From Pelobates cultripes (lineage: Eukaryota > Chordata > Amphibia > Anura > Pelobatidae): DNA of 64,000 nt. Under the pieces are notes generated by a model. It was given only the letters and a program-made list of their open reading frames with translations. It did not search any database and was not told the origin of the DNA. Each line of letters starts with the position of its first letter. Position 1 is the stretch's first letter. The DNA is taken from positions 285,379,751 through 285,443,750 of the forward strand of contig OW240914.1 of NCBI GenBank assembly GCA_933207985.1, read 5' to 3'. Both the position numbers and the translations under genes were made by a program. Positions 45,171 through 57,236 of this stretch are shown here, piece by piece.

Positions 45171-48100
45171 GAGGGAGATTATTAAAGGAAAATAAAAATG
45201 GTGCAATGAATACTGATAATTTTATACAAAATATACTTCTAAAATAGGTATTAATATTTCCACGCAATATATACATTACTAAAGGGTCTAGTTCCATACA
45301 ATATGTACTCCTCTATTTCCCTAATGGTACTGAAAATTCTGTATTGTATATACTCCTCTAAAGTATGCACCATATTCCTTATAAAGTATACTTCCTTATT
45401 TGGTTTGGTTTGGTTTGGTGTTTGAAATCTAATCTCCCTAAGTATATATTACTATTGTTGATGCTGAACAGGGATCATATGATCACATTCAACAATAGAC
45501 ACAGAGAATAATGTATCCTTATGGATACCAACAATAATGATAATATTTTAAAATATTTTGAACTTTTCTGCAGAAAAGTTAAATGGAAACCTATAGCATT
45601 AATTTAAAGCTGGTATGTAAGCAATACATGTTGTTCTTTTTTTTTTTTTTTTTGGATGGGGTGAAAATGTGCCCTCTATCAGATAAACTATTTTTACCTG
45701 ATTACATCTATTCCAAGCCAAAATAAATATTTAAATTTTTCATGCAGCATTGTCCCCATCTATTATTCCATATAAGTCGTTTTTCAAACATCTGGCTGAC
45801 TAGATTTAATACATCTGCCTCCACGGCCTGTCCTGAATAGCTGGGTTGTGTTGACAAGAGATTAGAGGAAGTCCTATCATCTTTACTTAGAGCAATGTTT
45901 ATACAGCACCAAGAGGCAGGTGAGCTCCGTCTCAAACAGGTGCATGTCACATAAAAACTACTTTATATACATGACAGGCTGAAGCCCTAACAAATAATTA
46001 AATATTTTCTTATTAAAGACTATCAACATTGCCTTGTGTGTAGTCCACCTTGAAAAAGAACACACGATCAACAGGTTCATTTACTAAAATGAAAATTCAA
46101 AGAGAATTTCAAATTTAAGGCCAGAATAGGTGAACTGAAAATATAGCTGATTCACAGAATATTTCCAATTCAGCAATTTAGACTTTATATATGAAATTGT
46201 CTTTGAATTCACATTGAATTCTCAATTTAGTGAATAATCATGTAAATCAACAGAATCGATAGAAGTGCTATTCTGGTAAATAATGAGTATTATATATATA
46301 TAGCCACATATACATCGAATTAGCCACACACAGGTTCTCCATTGTAGAGTTTGTAAACTTGTTAAACATCAGATACTGGCTCGAGGAGCTGGAGAGCTGT
46401 GGCCTGGATATTGAAGACTTATCTGTCTCAGCATGCAGTGCGTGCCTGCCGCCCTCAGCCTATGTTACATGTCATGGGTTAATGACGGTAACTCCATATG
46501 CTGCACTGAAGGTAGATATTGGGCAGCCAGAGATTAACACTACCTAGCATATAAACATATCAAATATTTTCCTTATCTGCTGAACCCTGTGCTTCCCTAG
46601 TCCAATAAATGCAAGCCAGAATTTAATTTGCTCCCTAGAACTGGGGGACTGCTCCTACTGTTAAGGCAGGGGGTCTGGGCAATAGGAATTAGTTCATGGC
46701 ATATGAGGGGAAACACGTGGAAAGTGCCATTCCTTCCAAGTGCCACCGAGGTCCTTTGTACCCAGTAGTACAAAGGACCTAGCGGGAAAGGCACTTTCAT
46801 CACAATAGGTAAACAGGTTTGGTAACCAAACTGGGAGCAAATCCAGGCCTAATCTCAGTCATCTAATGTCATGACAAGAAAAAGCATGATGTTTATAATT
46901 CTACTACAGGTAAGGGTAGGCAGATTAAAATGGCCACTAACTAAAATGGCCGGTAAATAAACACCCCTTAAGCCCACCCCTATTAACCCCATAGCCACAT
47001 CCTACTAGCTGCTTCCTATGTCTGCCTCCTATCAGAGCACATTCCTCCTACTATGTCGCTCCATCGGCTACATGATGTTTATAGTTCTGCACATTGTATG
47101 TTAATGTGGATTTTATGGCTGTGAAGCTCTGTGATAAACATATACATACCACACATTATATAGAGTTTTATTATTGTGGGACTGCAGAGCATGTCCATGT
47201 GTATCACTCATGTCTAAAGCAATGTAACTTGTAGTGTATCAAAGTCAGTGATAAAACGTTCTAAACGCATTTCAAATAACTGTGAGTTTAATTGCTGTAG
47301 AGCTATGTGATACACTAATAAACACACAGTACTGTTGGACTTGATGATAAATTCACACAAACTCTAAATTACTGGAAACTTTGTCATAGCCTTACTTTAC
47401 CATACTTCCTAAGTATCCCTATTTAGAAGAGACAGTCCTAATTTGGGGCTCACATCCCTCTGTCTTTCTTTCGTATGCTAATGTCCCTCATTTATGGAAG
47501 CTCCACATTGTTGGTGTGTCTGAGTGTATATCAGAACTCCACAGCAATAATACTACCGGACACTCCAGACCCCTAAAGCACTTTAACTGGCTGAAAGGCT
47601 TTATGTGTGAAGAGTGCCCTATTTGTTTCACTTTGCAATATTTCAATAGTTTATGACCCTAGCACACTTAACAAAAGCAAAGAACAAAAAGGATAGTAGC
47701 AAATTACCGGCCATCGCAAATAGCCGTGCATAACGTGGTGTCTACACAGCCTAGGATCGGGCATAGTGAATACATCAGAAAAGGCTGAGGTGAAAGGGAT
47801 AGAGAGTATAAAACAAGTGAGAAAACAAGCTCCGGTCAAGGAGAACAACAAACAGAATAATCAAGGACTAACTGGGTCAAATACAAATAAAAAAGCACAC
47901 TCTCAGATACCAAAACTGAAACCATGACAAAGTGTTCTGTCTGTGGTAAGGGTGTAAACAGGAAGTTAGCATTAGTTAGTCATTAGTTAGCAACAGAAAT
48001 GTGACATTGAAAAATAAGGGTACAATGTCACACGAATAGTGTATTAGGCTGCATCCAAAAAGTTGCGTTGGCATAGAGCAGCACTAAAGGACACAAAGGG

Positions 48101-48697
48101 GTAGAAACCCGCACCACACTTGTCATCAGAATGATGTCATGTGTAGCATTGTGCTGTGTGGTGACATGAGCGATGGGGGCGGTGCGGGCTCCAGCAGGTA
48201 CCGTGACAGACAAAAGAAGGGGACAATTAATTAAAATGTCTGGCTGCTTATCAATGTGGGGTCAGTGCCACGTGCCCCCTTCCTCTGAACCTGCCATTGG
48301 CCCAAAATGTACATCTCTCCCCTACCTCTCAAATATCAGCATCAATGTTCATATACTCTCCTTCCACTATATTTGTGTTCTTCAGTGTTTGAGTTACAAC
48401 CTACGGTTTTGCTGGATACTGCTATAGTTTCTTGTATTCGTATTTTAATTTTCCCCAAAACACACATAATGCTTATATTTGCCAGCAGAGAGTGCTCTCT
48501 CTCCATAACTAATATGTACAAATGTAATAACACTGCATATGATTCTTTTCATTCTTTAAATGTTGTTATAATATTTTGATAAATAAAACTGTGCTGCAGC
48601 TATATCTCAAATGTACATACTATTTATTGATGCTTTGAGAAAACTGACAACGTAGTCCATCTCAGTCACACTTCTAACTGTGCACAGTTGTGTATAT
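45171..48697. other. No gene recognised
   Basis: AT-rich DNA with an 18-20-T run near 45640 and a short hairpin at 46722-46797 (AGGTCCTTTGTA with its complement), probably a small foldback repeat. Short open frames are unrelated to known families. Confidence 0.5.
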
Positions 48698-48877
48698 TTA
48701 AAGGGACACTACAGGCATCAAAACAACTTTAACTTAATGAAGCAGTTTTGGTGTGTAGATCATGCCTACCCAAATTTGCCCTGATGTATATATTTGATTG
48801 TTATGAAATAACTGTTTGAGCAGTTGAAACTCCAACAACACAATGCATTACAATGAGAGTTTAATTTAGCAAGTAAA
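48698..48877. repeat. One end of a T2-like MITE
   Basis: TTTAAAGGGACACTACAGGC followed by the AAAACAACTTTAACTTAATG palindrome marks a T2-like end. The other end is not seen before the 80-bp MITE at 48878. Confidence 0.6.
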
Positions 48878-48957
48878 TTAACCCCTTAAGCACCAAGCTT
48901 CTGGAATAAAATGCAATCATGACATGTCAGACATGTCATGTGTCCTTACGGGGTTAA
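48878..48957. mobile_element. 80-bp palindromic TTAA MITE, second copy
   Basis: Same length and design as 8466-8545 (TTAACCCCTTAAGCACC to GTCCTTACGGGGTTAA). Confidence 0.85.
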
Positions 48958-49184
48958 ATGATCTGTGTAACTTGTAGCCAAAGAACACAAGACAAAAAAC
49001 CAAAATATTTTTAAGTGTATACTGGTTGCTGTAGATTTGTAATATTCAAACATGTGGTTGCTTAGCATAAGGTAAAAGCAATTAGTTAATGATAATAAAG
49101 ATAATGCCCCCAATATGTTTCCGAATACACCCTTATATACTTAGGGAACTTAGTCTAGTATTACTGTAATTATCTTAACCCCTT

Positions 49185-51300
49185 AGTGACCAGACCGTTT
49201 TTCAATTTTCTTACCGTTAAGGACCAGGGCTGTTTTTAAATTTCTGCAGTGTTTGTGTTTAGCTGTAGTTTTCCTCTTACTTATTTACTGTACCCACACA
49301 TATTATATACAGTTTCTTCTCGCCATTAAATGGTCTTTCTAAAGATACCATTATTTTTATCATATCATATAATTTACTATAAACATTTATAAAATTTAAT
49401 CAAAATATGTTAAAAAACCCACACCTTTTCTAACTTTGACCCCCAAAATCTGTTACGTATCTACAACCGCCAAAAAACACCCGTGCTAAATAGTTTCTAA
49501 ATTTTGTCTTGAGTTTAGAAATACCCAGTGTTAACATGTTCTTAGCTTTTTTGGAAAGTTATAGAGCAATAAGTACAAGTAGCGCTTTGCTATTTACAAA
49601 CCATTTTTCTTTTCAAAATTAACGCAAGTTAATTTTTTTAAAAAGAAGACAACCTAAGGTATTAAACTTGGTGTATTTTGACTCTTTTCATGCAACAATT
49701 TTACCACCAATCTATGCCAAATTTTAAAAAAATGAAAAATAATTGGTGACTTTTTGACCCACATAGCAATTTAAGAATACATGTATGTAGAACTTAAACG
49801 GTTACTGCCAAAGAATACCCCAGTATGTGTTCAGCATCATCTCCTGAGTACAGTGATACTCCCCATGTATAGGTGTGTGTTGGGTTCTCTGGGGGATAAA
49901 AGACCTTATTTGGAGGGTGCGCATTCCAGTTTTCCAAAATGGAATTTTTAAAGCTGGTCATCTTGCACCCATGTCCTATTAGGGACATTTTTGAAGCCGG
50001 CCAATGCAATTTACCCCATCAAACCATATATTTTTGAAAAGTAGACACCCTACAGTATTTTAAATAGTGGTATTTTAACACTTTCCATGCACTGATTCTA
50101 CCACCAGTCTTTGTCAAATTTTTGGGTAGTCTTTTTTTTGTGTTATTTTTCTCTCACATTGTACTTTAGGCATGGATTCTCAGTTCCTGTTATGTGTTAC
50201 TGACAAAGAACACCCCAATATGTGTTCAGCAACATCTCCTGAGTACAACATTGCCCCCAATTTACAGGTTTTATGGGTTCTTGCAAACTTACAGGGTCAA
50301 ATGTAGGGCTTTCCCCTTTTTCATGTTTGCACATTGAAATTTGCCAGATTGGTTTGCTGGGCCTTTGTTGCCTTTGAGACCGTATAGCAGCCCAGCAATG
50401 AAAATTAACCCCATCGTGGCATACCATTTGTAAAAGTAGACAACCCACAGTATTCAAAATGGGGTATGTCCGGTCCTTTGTGGTAGCCACTTAGTCACAA
50501 ATGCTGGCCAATGTTAGCACTCATATTTGTTTTTTGCACTGTTTTACACAAAAGCTGCACTTTTACTGGTGATTTCATCGTCGTGATAAGTTTTACTGTT
50601 TTAAACACTCATATTTATGTTCAGTGAAGTTTCCCGAGTATAACAATATCCGCCATGTACAGGTTTTATGGTGTTCTGGAAAGTTAGAGGGTCAATATAG
50701 GGCTTGCCTAAATCAGTTTGCCAGATTGGTTTGCTGGGTCTGTGTTGCCTTTTGAGACCATATGGTAGCCCAGGAATGTGAAATAACCCCATCATGGCAC
50801 ACCATTTTCAAATGTAGACAACCCAGGGTATTCAAAATGGGGTATGTCCAGTCTTTTGTAGTAGCCACTTAGTCACAAACGCTGGCTAAAGGTAGTGTTT
50901 TTATTTGTTTTTTGCATTTTGTTACACAAAAGCTGCACTTTTACTGGTGGTTTCATCGTCCTGATAAGGTTTTTACTGCTTTAAACACTCATATTTATGT
51001 TCAGCAAAGTCTCCAGAGTATAACAATACCCTCCATGTACAGGTTTTATGGTGTTTTGGAAAGTTACAGGGTCAATATAGGGCTTGCCCGACTCAGTTTG
51101 CCAGATTGGTTTGCTGGGTCTGTGTTGCCTTTTGAAACCACATGGTAGCCCAGGAATGTGAAATAACCCCATAATGGCATACCATGGTAGACAACCCAGG
51201 ATATTCAAAATGGGGTATGTCCAGTCTTTTGTAGTAGCCACTTAGTCACAAATGCTGGCCAAAGTTAGCATTTTTATTAGTTTTTTATAAATGTTTTATA
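49185..51300. repeat. Degenerate ~380-396-bp tandem repeat, about four units
   Basis: The landmark ATGTGTTCAGCA / ATTTATGTTCAG recurs near 49822, 50218, 50611 and 50991. Each unit also holds CAGATTGGTTTGCTGGG, GTAGACAACCCA and GGGTATGTCC blocks. Units 3 and 4 are most alike. Minus-strand open frames in the units encode similar peptides (RQHRPSKPIWQT, YIDPVTFQNTIKPVHGGYC), which follows from the repeat and is not enough to call a gene. Confidence 0.82.
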
Positions 51301-51352
51301 TATATATATATAAATAATACGTGTTTGTGTGTGTGTATATATATATCAGGCA

Positions 51353-51476
51353 TAGGCAACCTTTGGCACTCCAGATGTTTTGGACTACACCTCCCATGAT
51401 GCTTTGCCAGCATTATGGGTATAAGAACATTATGGGGAATGTAGTCCACAACATCTGGAGTGCCAAAGGTTGCCTA
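51353..51476. mobile_element. Palindromic MITE (GGCAACCTTTGGCACTCCAG)
   Basis: Left end GGCATAGGCAACCTTTGGCA and right end TGCCAAAGGTTGCCTATA form ~55-bp inverted arms around GATGCTTTGCCAGCATTATG. It is non-coding and sits in AT-repeat DNA; the class is not certain. Confidence 0.8.
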
Positions 51477-51539
51477 TATATACACACACACTTTTATTTC
51501 CTATATATGTATAATATATTATAATTAAAACATTTTATA

Positions 51540-51712
51540 ATATATTAAACATATATAATGCATATATACGATTTCACTATAAGTGTATTTTGAGATATAT
51601 GTGTATATATCTCAAAGTACACTTATAATGAAATCATATATATGCATTATATGTGTATAATATATTATAAAATGCTTTAATTATTTTATAATATATTATA
51701 CATATATAATAC
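51540..51712. repeat. AT-rich palindrome
   Basis: ATATACGATTTCACTATAAG and its complement around TTTGAGATATATGTG form a foldback of about 75-bp arms. Confidence 0.75.
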
Positions 51713-52040
51713 GGACACTCCTCACTTACCGACCGGGTTTCGTTCCTATGACCCAGTCGTAGAAAAAATCGGTCAGTAAGTGAGGAGTTAAGGGGTTCCC
51801 TGCTTTGGTGCGTTCATCTATGTTCGGGGGAACATAGAGAGCAGGGAATCCCCGAACATAGATTTGAGGGATTCCCTGCTCTCGTGCATTCATTTATGTT
51901 CGTGGAAGATTCCCCAAACATAAACATGGGCACCAGAACAGGAAATCCCCACGACGGCTTGCATTTACACCTGGTTGAAAGTGCGAGCCGTCGTAAAACA
52001 GGTAGGTCGCTAAAAGAGGACCACCTGTATATGAATAATA
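51713..52040. mobile_element. Foldback repeat ending in GGTAGGTCGCTAAAAGAGGA
   Basis: Starts ACTCCTCACTTACCGACCGG. Internal inverted segments include GTCGTAGAAAAAATCGGTCA and CGACGGCTTGCATTTACACC with GTGCGAGCCGTCGTAAA. The right part (from about 51927) is repeated at 52684-52790. Confidence 0.65.
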
Positions 52041-52241
52041 TATATATCAAATGGCCTGAGGAAGGTCCCTGAGCGGACCGAAACGTTGATCTGCTTTTAA
52101 CTTGATGGAATAAAGAAACCTATACAAGGAAAGACTGTAAGTGCAGCCCATTTTTTTTATCATTTTGAATATTCATACCCCAGGACTGGCACCCGGCATT
52201 TATTAGTTATATTTGAGCCTGAGTACAAGGATTATCCTATC

Positions 52242-52257
<16 letters not shown>
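51927..52257. repeat. Duplicated block, copy 1
   Basis: Nearly identical to 52684-53008: foldback end, AATAATATATATATC, hammerhead-like motif, CCCAGGACTGGCACCCGGCA, then (TA)n. Both copies end in TA microsatellite and a further GAACAAAATACCGG segment. Confidence 0.9.
52052..52100 (+). ncRNA. Hammerhead-like motif in PLE-derived sequence, copy 1
   Basis: CTGAGGA (52056-52062), stem II GGTCC/GGACC, GAAA (52080-52083), then the self-complementary ACGT and a possible GTT cleavage site. Stem I is poor here (GGC against GATC), so this copy is less convincing than 16713-16762. Confidence 0.5.

Positions 52258-52323
<66 letters not shown>
52243..52323. repeat. (TA)n microsatellite
   Basis: About 80 bp of pure TA. 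Similar tracts are at 52410-52435, 53008-53046 and 54124-54173. Confidence 0.95.
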
Positions 52324-52326
<3 letters not shown>

Positions 52327-52408
52327 AACAAAATACCGGCACTCCAAGGCTTTAAATCCAAACAAATCTTCTTTATTCAAATTCCAGTCAACGTTTCAGC
52401 TTCTCTAC

Positions 52409-52439
<31 letters not shown>

Positions 52440-52683
52440 TTTTACTTTTTAGCAGCCTGGGGGACTGCCTGACAGCTAAGACTGTCCCTCTGCTGGCAGC
52501 TTCTAGAGTCCTATTGCGGTGATGTGATCATAGCGATCACATGGCCCTGGAGGGCCAGGGTGGCCAGAGCTGCTTCAGGGGGACTGACCGACCGTGATCG
52601 CCACAAATCACTGGTTCAGGTAAGTCCAGGGCCCCTATTTGCCGCGGACGTACTAGGTAAGTCCACAGTCCTTAACGATAGAA

Positions 52684-53006
52684 ATGGGCACCAGAACAGG
52701 GAATCCCCACGACGGCTTGCACTTACGCCTGGTTGTAAGTGCGAGCCGTCGTAAAACAGGTAGGTCGCTAAATGAGGACCACCTGTATATGAATAATATA
52801 TATATCAAATGGCCTGAGGAAGGTCCCTGAGCGGACCGAAACGTTGATCTGCTTTTAACTTGATGGAATAAAGAAATCTATACAAGGAAAGACCGTAAGT
52901 GCAGCCCATTTTTTAATCATTTTGAATATTCATACCCCAGGACTGGCACCCGGCATTTATTAGTTATATTTGAGCCTGAGTACAAGGATTATCTTATTTT
53001 TATATA

Positions 53007-53008
<2 letters not shown>
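52684..53008. repeat. Duplicated block, copy 2, with a second hammerhead-like motif
   Basis: About 757 bp after copy 1 and differing by few bases. The hammerhead-like core is CTGAGGA (52814-52820) to GAAA (52838-52841). The intervening sequence 52258-52683 is only in copy 1's downstream side. Confidence 0.88.
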
Positions 53009-53050
<42 letters not shown>

Positions 53051-53135
53051 TGGAACAAAATACCGGAACTCCAAGGCTTTAAATCCAAACATTACATTAT
53101 ATCACATTTTATAAAAACTGCAATGGGTACATGCT

Positions 53136-53400
53136 CAGGGTTAGGGGTGATGGGGCATTGCACCTAGACCACTTCAAGGAGCTGGAGTGGTCTAGGTGCC
53201 TACTGTGTCTTTTTAAAGGGACACTACAGTCACTAAAACAACTTTAGCTTAATAAAGCAGTTTTGATGTATAGATCATGCCCCTGCAGTCTCACTGCCCA
53301 ATTCTCTGTCATTTAGGAGTTAAATTATTATTTTTATTTTTGGTATTTATATAGCGCCAGCTTATTCCGCAGCACTTTACAATAAATCACTTTGTTTATA
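53136..53400. repeat. Adjacent T2-like MITE fragments
   Basis: A MITE end (CACCTAGACCACTTCAAGGA to TGTGTCTTTTTAA) runs into a second one starting TTAAAGGGACACTACAGTCA at 53213. The second is interrupted near 53327 by ATAGCGCCAGCTTATTCCGC, a separate short repeat. Confidence 0.65.
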
Positions 53401-54122
53401 CAGCACTAGGCACATCTCCCTACATGTGACTTACACGGCCTTCCTAAACACTTTCTGTAAAGAGTCATCTAATATTTACACTTCCTTTATTGCAAATTCT
53501 GCTCAATTCAAAATTTCTTATCTTCTGCTCTGGTAATAGCTTGCTAGATCTTGCAGGAGCTTCCTGTATGTAATTAAAGTTTAATTTAGAGAGCAGGAGA
53601 TAAAAACATATAAAGTAAGTTACATCTATTATTCTTACATTTGTTATTCTCGTTTTTAATCAGTTTGCCTCGACTTGTCTCCGGCCTTCATTACTCCCTT
53701 ACCCAATCTGGCATTTCCTATCAGTGTATCTCTGTGTTTCTTAGACCTCAGCTTGATCTCTGACTATTCTTTTGCCATCTCGCCTTCTCTCGGCTTAGCA
53801 TTAAGCCTGGCCACTTTTAGATCTGGTAACACACTGCTACCTTTGCCTCATCCGGAAAGTTGGGTATATCCTTTACCTTGCACACTACCACTTTGAATGT
53901 GGGAACCAGTGAATCTTGCTGTTTCTCCATTCCTGACCATAAGAAACAGGGGACAAGTCCCAAGGAATAATACCTGTAAGGTCTGTGGCTATGCATTGCA
54001 TGCAGGGTATATGTATTGAGTATATTATGTATTTAAAAACTGTGGTCAATGTGTATTAGTAAGTATAGTAACATAAAGTGTTTAGAAGGTTTATATAAAA
54101 AAGTATGCAAGTTTTATATATA

Positions 54123-54180
<58 letters not shown>

Positions 54181-55210
54181 TCAGTGTGCAAGGGACTTTA
54201 TTTTATAAGTAATAAAAGTATTATAAGTAATATTCTATGCATATTCTACAACACAAAATTACGTATTTCAGTCCACTGACTTCTAGCAAGATGTCAAGGG
54301 TGTGCTGATGTTAAGGTTTGATAAAAAAAAAAAAATTCTTATATAAATACATATTGTAGAATTGTCTATATTTACATTGTATCTGTCTCTGAATTCACGT
54401 TCTGTGTTCGTAATGCAGACAATTTCTGTGTTTGAGCATGTAAGTGCTGAGGATGAGTGGAGAACTGGAGGAATAAATCAGTGTGAGCTGTTTATACGAA
54501 GCAGGTATATACAATTTCCAAACATTGCGTACACTCTGTATATTCCTGCTGTTTGTGATTTCTCTCCGCAGCCAGTCCTGCCTTGAATGGTTTACTGGCC
54601 AGCTGCCTTTGTTATATCAACATTTGGAAGCAATGTTTGGACATGAGTGGAAGGAAAGATAGTCTGTGGCCGTAACCAATTACAAGGTTTTGATCTTTTT
54701 TGGTGAGATGGAAATTCAGTCTCTAAAATACGGCCAAATTCGATAAGCACCAAGGGAGGAGAATTCATTTAGGAATTTGTGTATGGGACAAGGGAAGGAA
54801 GGCATCATTTAAACTTTCTTTTCAGCTAAAGGAAGTGAACTAGAAAATATGAAGGAAAAGACGGGGGATTTGTCCAGAAAAGTTTAGATCACTAAATTGA
54901 TGCTGTGCAATGCTTTGCAGATGTCCCATAAGTAAGGAACTTGTGATGCAATATCACATATATTTATCTTTTTTTCCTATAATCAACTGAAAGAATTAAA
55001 AAGTGCTTTTAACCCTCTGGTAGTTTAAAAGAAAATGTTAATTTCAAGGATGGGGATGTCTAGACAAAATAAAAATGAAAAATCTCAAACTCTCCTATAT
55101 TTTTATAAAGAAATAAAGGGGCACTTTAAGCAAAATAATTACTAGAACTAGATCACTAGTGGTTATGTTGTCTAGAGTGTTGTTGTGCTGTGCCTCAGGT
55201 TTAAACTAAA
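53401..55210. other. No gene recognised
   Basis: AT-rich with a (TA)n tract at 54124-54173 and a 14-A run near 54324. Short open frames (for example 53675-53896) show no known domain. Confidence 0.5.
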
Positions 55211-55527
55211 GTGTTTAGAAATCGTAGAGCAGAAAAAAACTTCACTGCAACTTTTTGTTGTTACGGTGTGAATTTTCAGAATCCTAATTGTGACCCGTGC
55301 CACGGACTTTTGGAGAGCCTTGAAGACCAGCCTCCTACCCATGAGACTATGGGTCTGGTCACAAGAGCCCCTAAAAGGTGCTATTGTCACTGTGAGGAGG
55401 TGTATTTGGGCCCCAAATGCTTAATGTCCTTGTCAACCAGATTTGACGACCTCTGGGGATCACCGTTACTCGTTTTAACCTGGGAGATACCCTGAAACAC
55501 TCTGGAACTGTTCCTCAGATCAGAATG
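55211..55527. repeat. Repeat related to the window-edge sequence
   Basis: CTATTGTCACTGTG, GGTGTAT, GGAGATACCCTGAAA and CTCTGGAACTGTTC occur in the same order as at about 90-250. The family is unknown. It joins a Tc1 fragment abruptly at 55528. Confidence 0.55.
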
Positions 55528-56418
55528 CAAATCAACACAGACTGTGGAAACTTCACACTGGACTTCAAGCATCTTGCAGTGTGTGCCTCTCCATTCTTCC
55601 TCCAGACTCTGGGCCCTTGGTTTCCATATGAGATGCAAAAGCTGCTCTCATCAGAAAAGAGGACTTTGGACCACTGTCACAGGTCTGTTTTTCTTTAGCC
55701 CAGGTAAGACGCTTCTGACGTTATTTGTTGTTCAGGAGCGGCTTGACAAAAGGAATACGACATCTGAAGCCCATGTCCAGGATCCGTCTGTGTGTCTGTG
55801 TGTGGTGGCTCTTGATGCACTGACTCCAGCCTCAGTCCACTCCGTGTGAAAGTCCCCAACACTTTTGAAAGGCCTTTTCCTGACAATCCTCTCCAGGCTG
55901 CGGTCATCCATGCTGCTTGTACACCTTTTTCTTCCACACTTTTCCCTTCCACATAACTTTCTATTAATGTGCTTTGATACTGCACTTTGGGAACATCCAA
56001 CTTCCTTCGCAATTACCTTTTGAGGCTTTCCCTCCTTATGGAGGGTGTCAATGATGGTTTTCTGCACAACTGTCAGGTCAGCAGTCTTCCCCATGATTGT
56101 GATTCCTACTGAACCAGACTGAGAGACCATTTAATGGCTCAGAAACCCTTTACATGTGTTATGGCTTACTTAGCTAATTCGAGTGGGACACTGTGAGCCT
56201 AGAATATTGCACCTTTTTACAATATTCTAATTTACTGAGATTGTGGATTTGAGGTTTTCATGAGCTGTAAGCCATAATCACCGCACTTATGACAAATCAA
56301 GGCTTGAACTATCTTGCTTTGCATGTAATGCGTTTCATACATTAGTTTCCCCTTTTACGTTGCATTACTGAAATAAATGAACTTTTGCACGATATTCTAA
56401 TTCTTCGAGTATCAACTG
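55528..56418 (-). pseudogene. Truncated Tc1 family-2 copy with transposase N-terminal part
   Basis: From AATCAACACAGACTGTGG (55528 onward) it follows the element at 5382-8031 (position 7145 onward there) to the right inverted repeat ending at 56418, with TA at 56419-56420. The minus-strand frame from 56130 reads GKTADLTVVQKTIIDTLHKE and QKVIAKEVGCSQSAVSKHI, the helix-turn-helix part. The frame fails near 55770, where CCCATGTC is added relative to the first copy. The catalytic second half and left repeat are missing, so the copy is dead. Confidence 0.9.
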
Positions 56419-56730
56419 TAGCTCTGTTTCAGTGAATTAAAAGCGGCCCTGTCATTTTTATTTGTTTTTTCCTTCTTAGTGCCTCTTGCACTTTAATCAT
56501 TATACTACCTCGTATTGCCACTTGCCTTTATTTATATATATTTTTTTTTATTTGTTCCAAATTTCAGTATCAGGGCACAGCCATTTTGTTTCCCTCTTCT
56601 GTGAGATTGTTTTTACTGATGGACTGTGGGTAAATTTGATTTGAAAGTGCTCAGGAAAAAAATAAAAAGTGTTCCAGACACAAGGAACCATTTAGAAGCA
56701 GAATTACTGGATTAGTGATACTGTATATTT

Positions 56731-57236
56731 ATTAGGGATGTGCATGGGCAAAAAATTCAGTTCGGTTTGTCACTTCTGAAATTCGGGACTTGGGCAATTC
56801 GGTTCAGTTCAGCACTTCTGAAATTCAAGACTTCGGCATTTTGGTTCGGCACTTCCGAAATTCGGGACTTCGACAATTCAGAAATTTGGCAATTCCCTAA
56901 GCCTAACCCTAACCCCAAACTCTAACCCTACTCATAACCTAACCCCAACCCTACCCCTAACCCTAGGGTTTGGGGTTGGGGTTAGGGTTAGGGTTGGTTT
57001 TAGGTTAGGGGTAGGGTTAGGATTAGGGTTAGGGTTAGATTCCTGTCATCATTCCCTTAACTTTCCCTCCCTCTCCTGTTTTGCCACTTTTTAGAAATCC
57101 GAAGCACTTCAGCACTGCAGAAATTCAGCACTTCGGCAATTCGGTACTTCGGTTCGACAATTCGGTACTTTGGTCCAGCACTTCGGAAATTCGGCACTTC
57201 GGAAACTCGGCTGAAAACGAATTGCACGTGTCTAAT
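56731..57236. mobile_element. Inverted-repeat element with TTCGG repeats and telomere-like core
   Basis: Ends ATTAGGGATGTGCATG and GCACGTGTCTAAT form an imperfect inverted pair. Inside are tandem ACTTCGGAAATTCGG-type units on both arms, and a core of CCCTAA-like repeats (about 56893-56960) turning into TTAGGG-like repeats (56963-57030). There is no coding sequence, and transposon class is not assigned. Confidence 0.7.

Noticed and set aside
56893..57030. Scar of an ancestral chromosome end-to-end fusion
   Set aside because: Fusion would give TTAGGG followed by CCCTAA on this strand; the order here is reversed and lies inside a repeat element.
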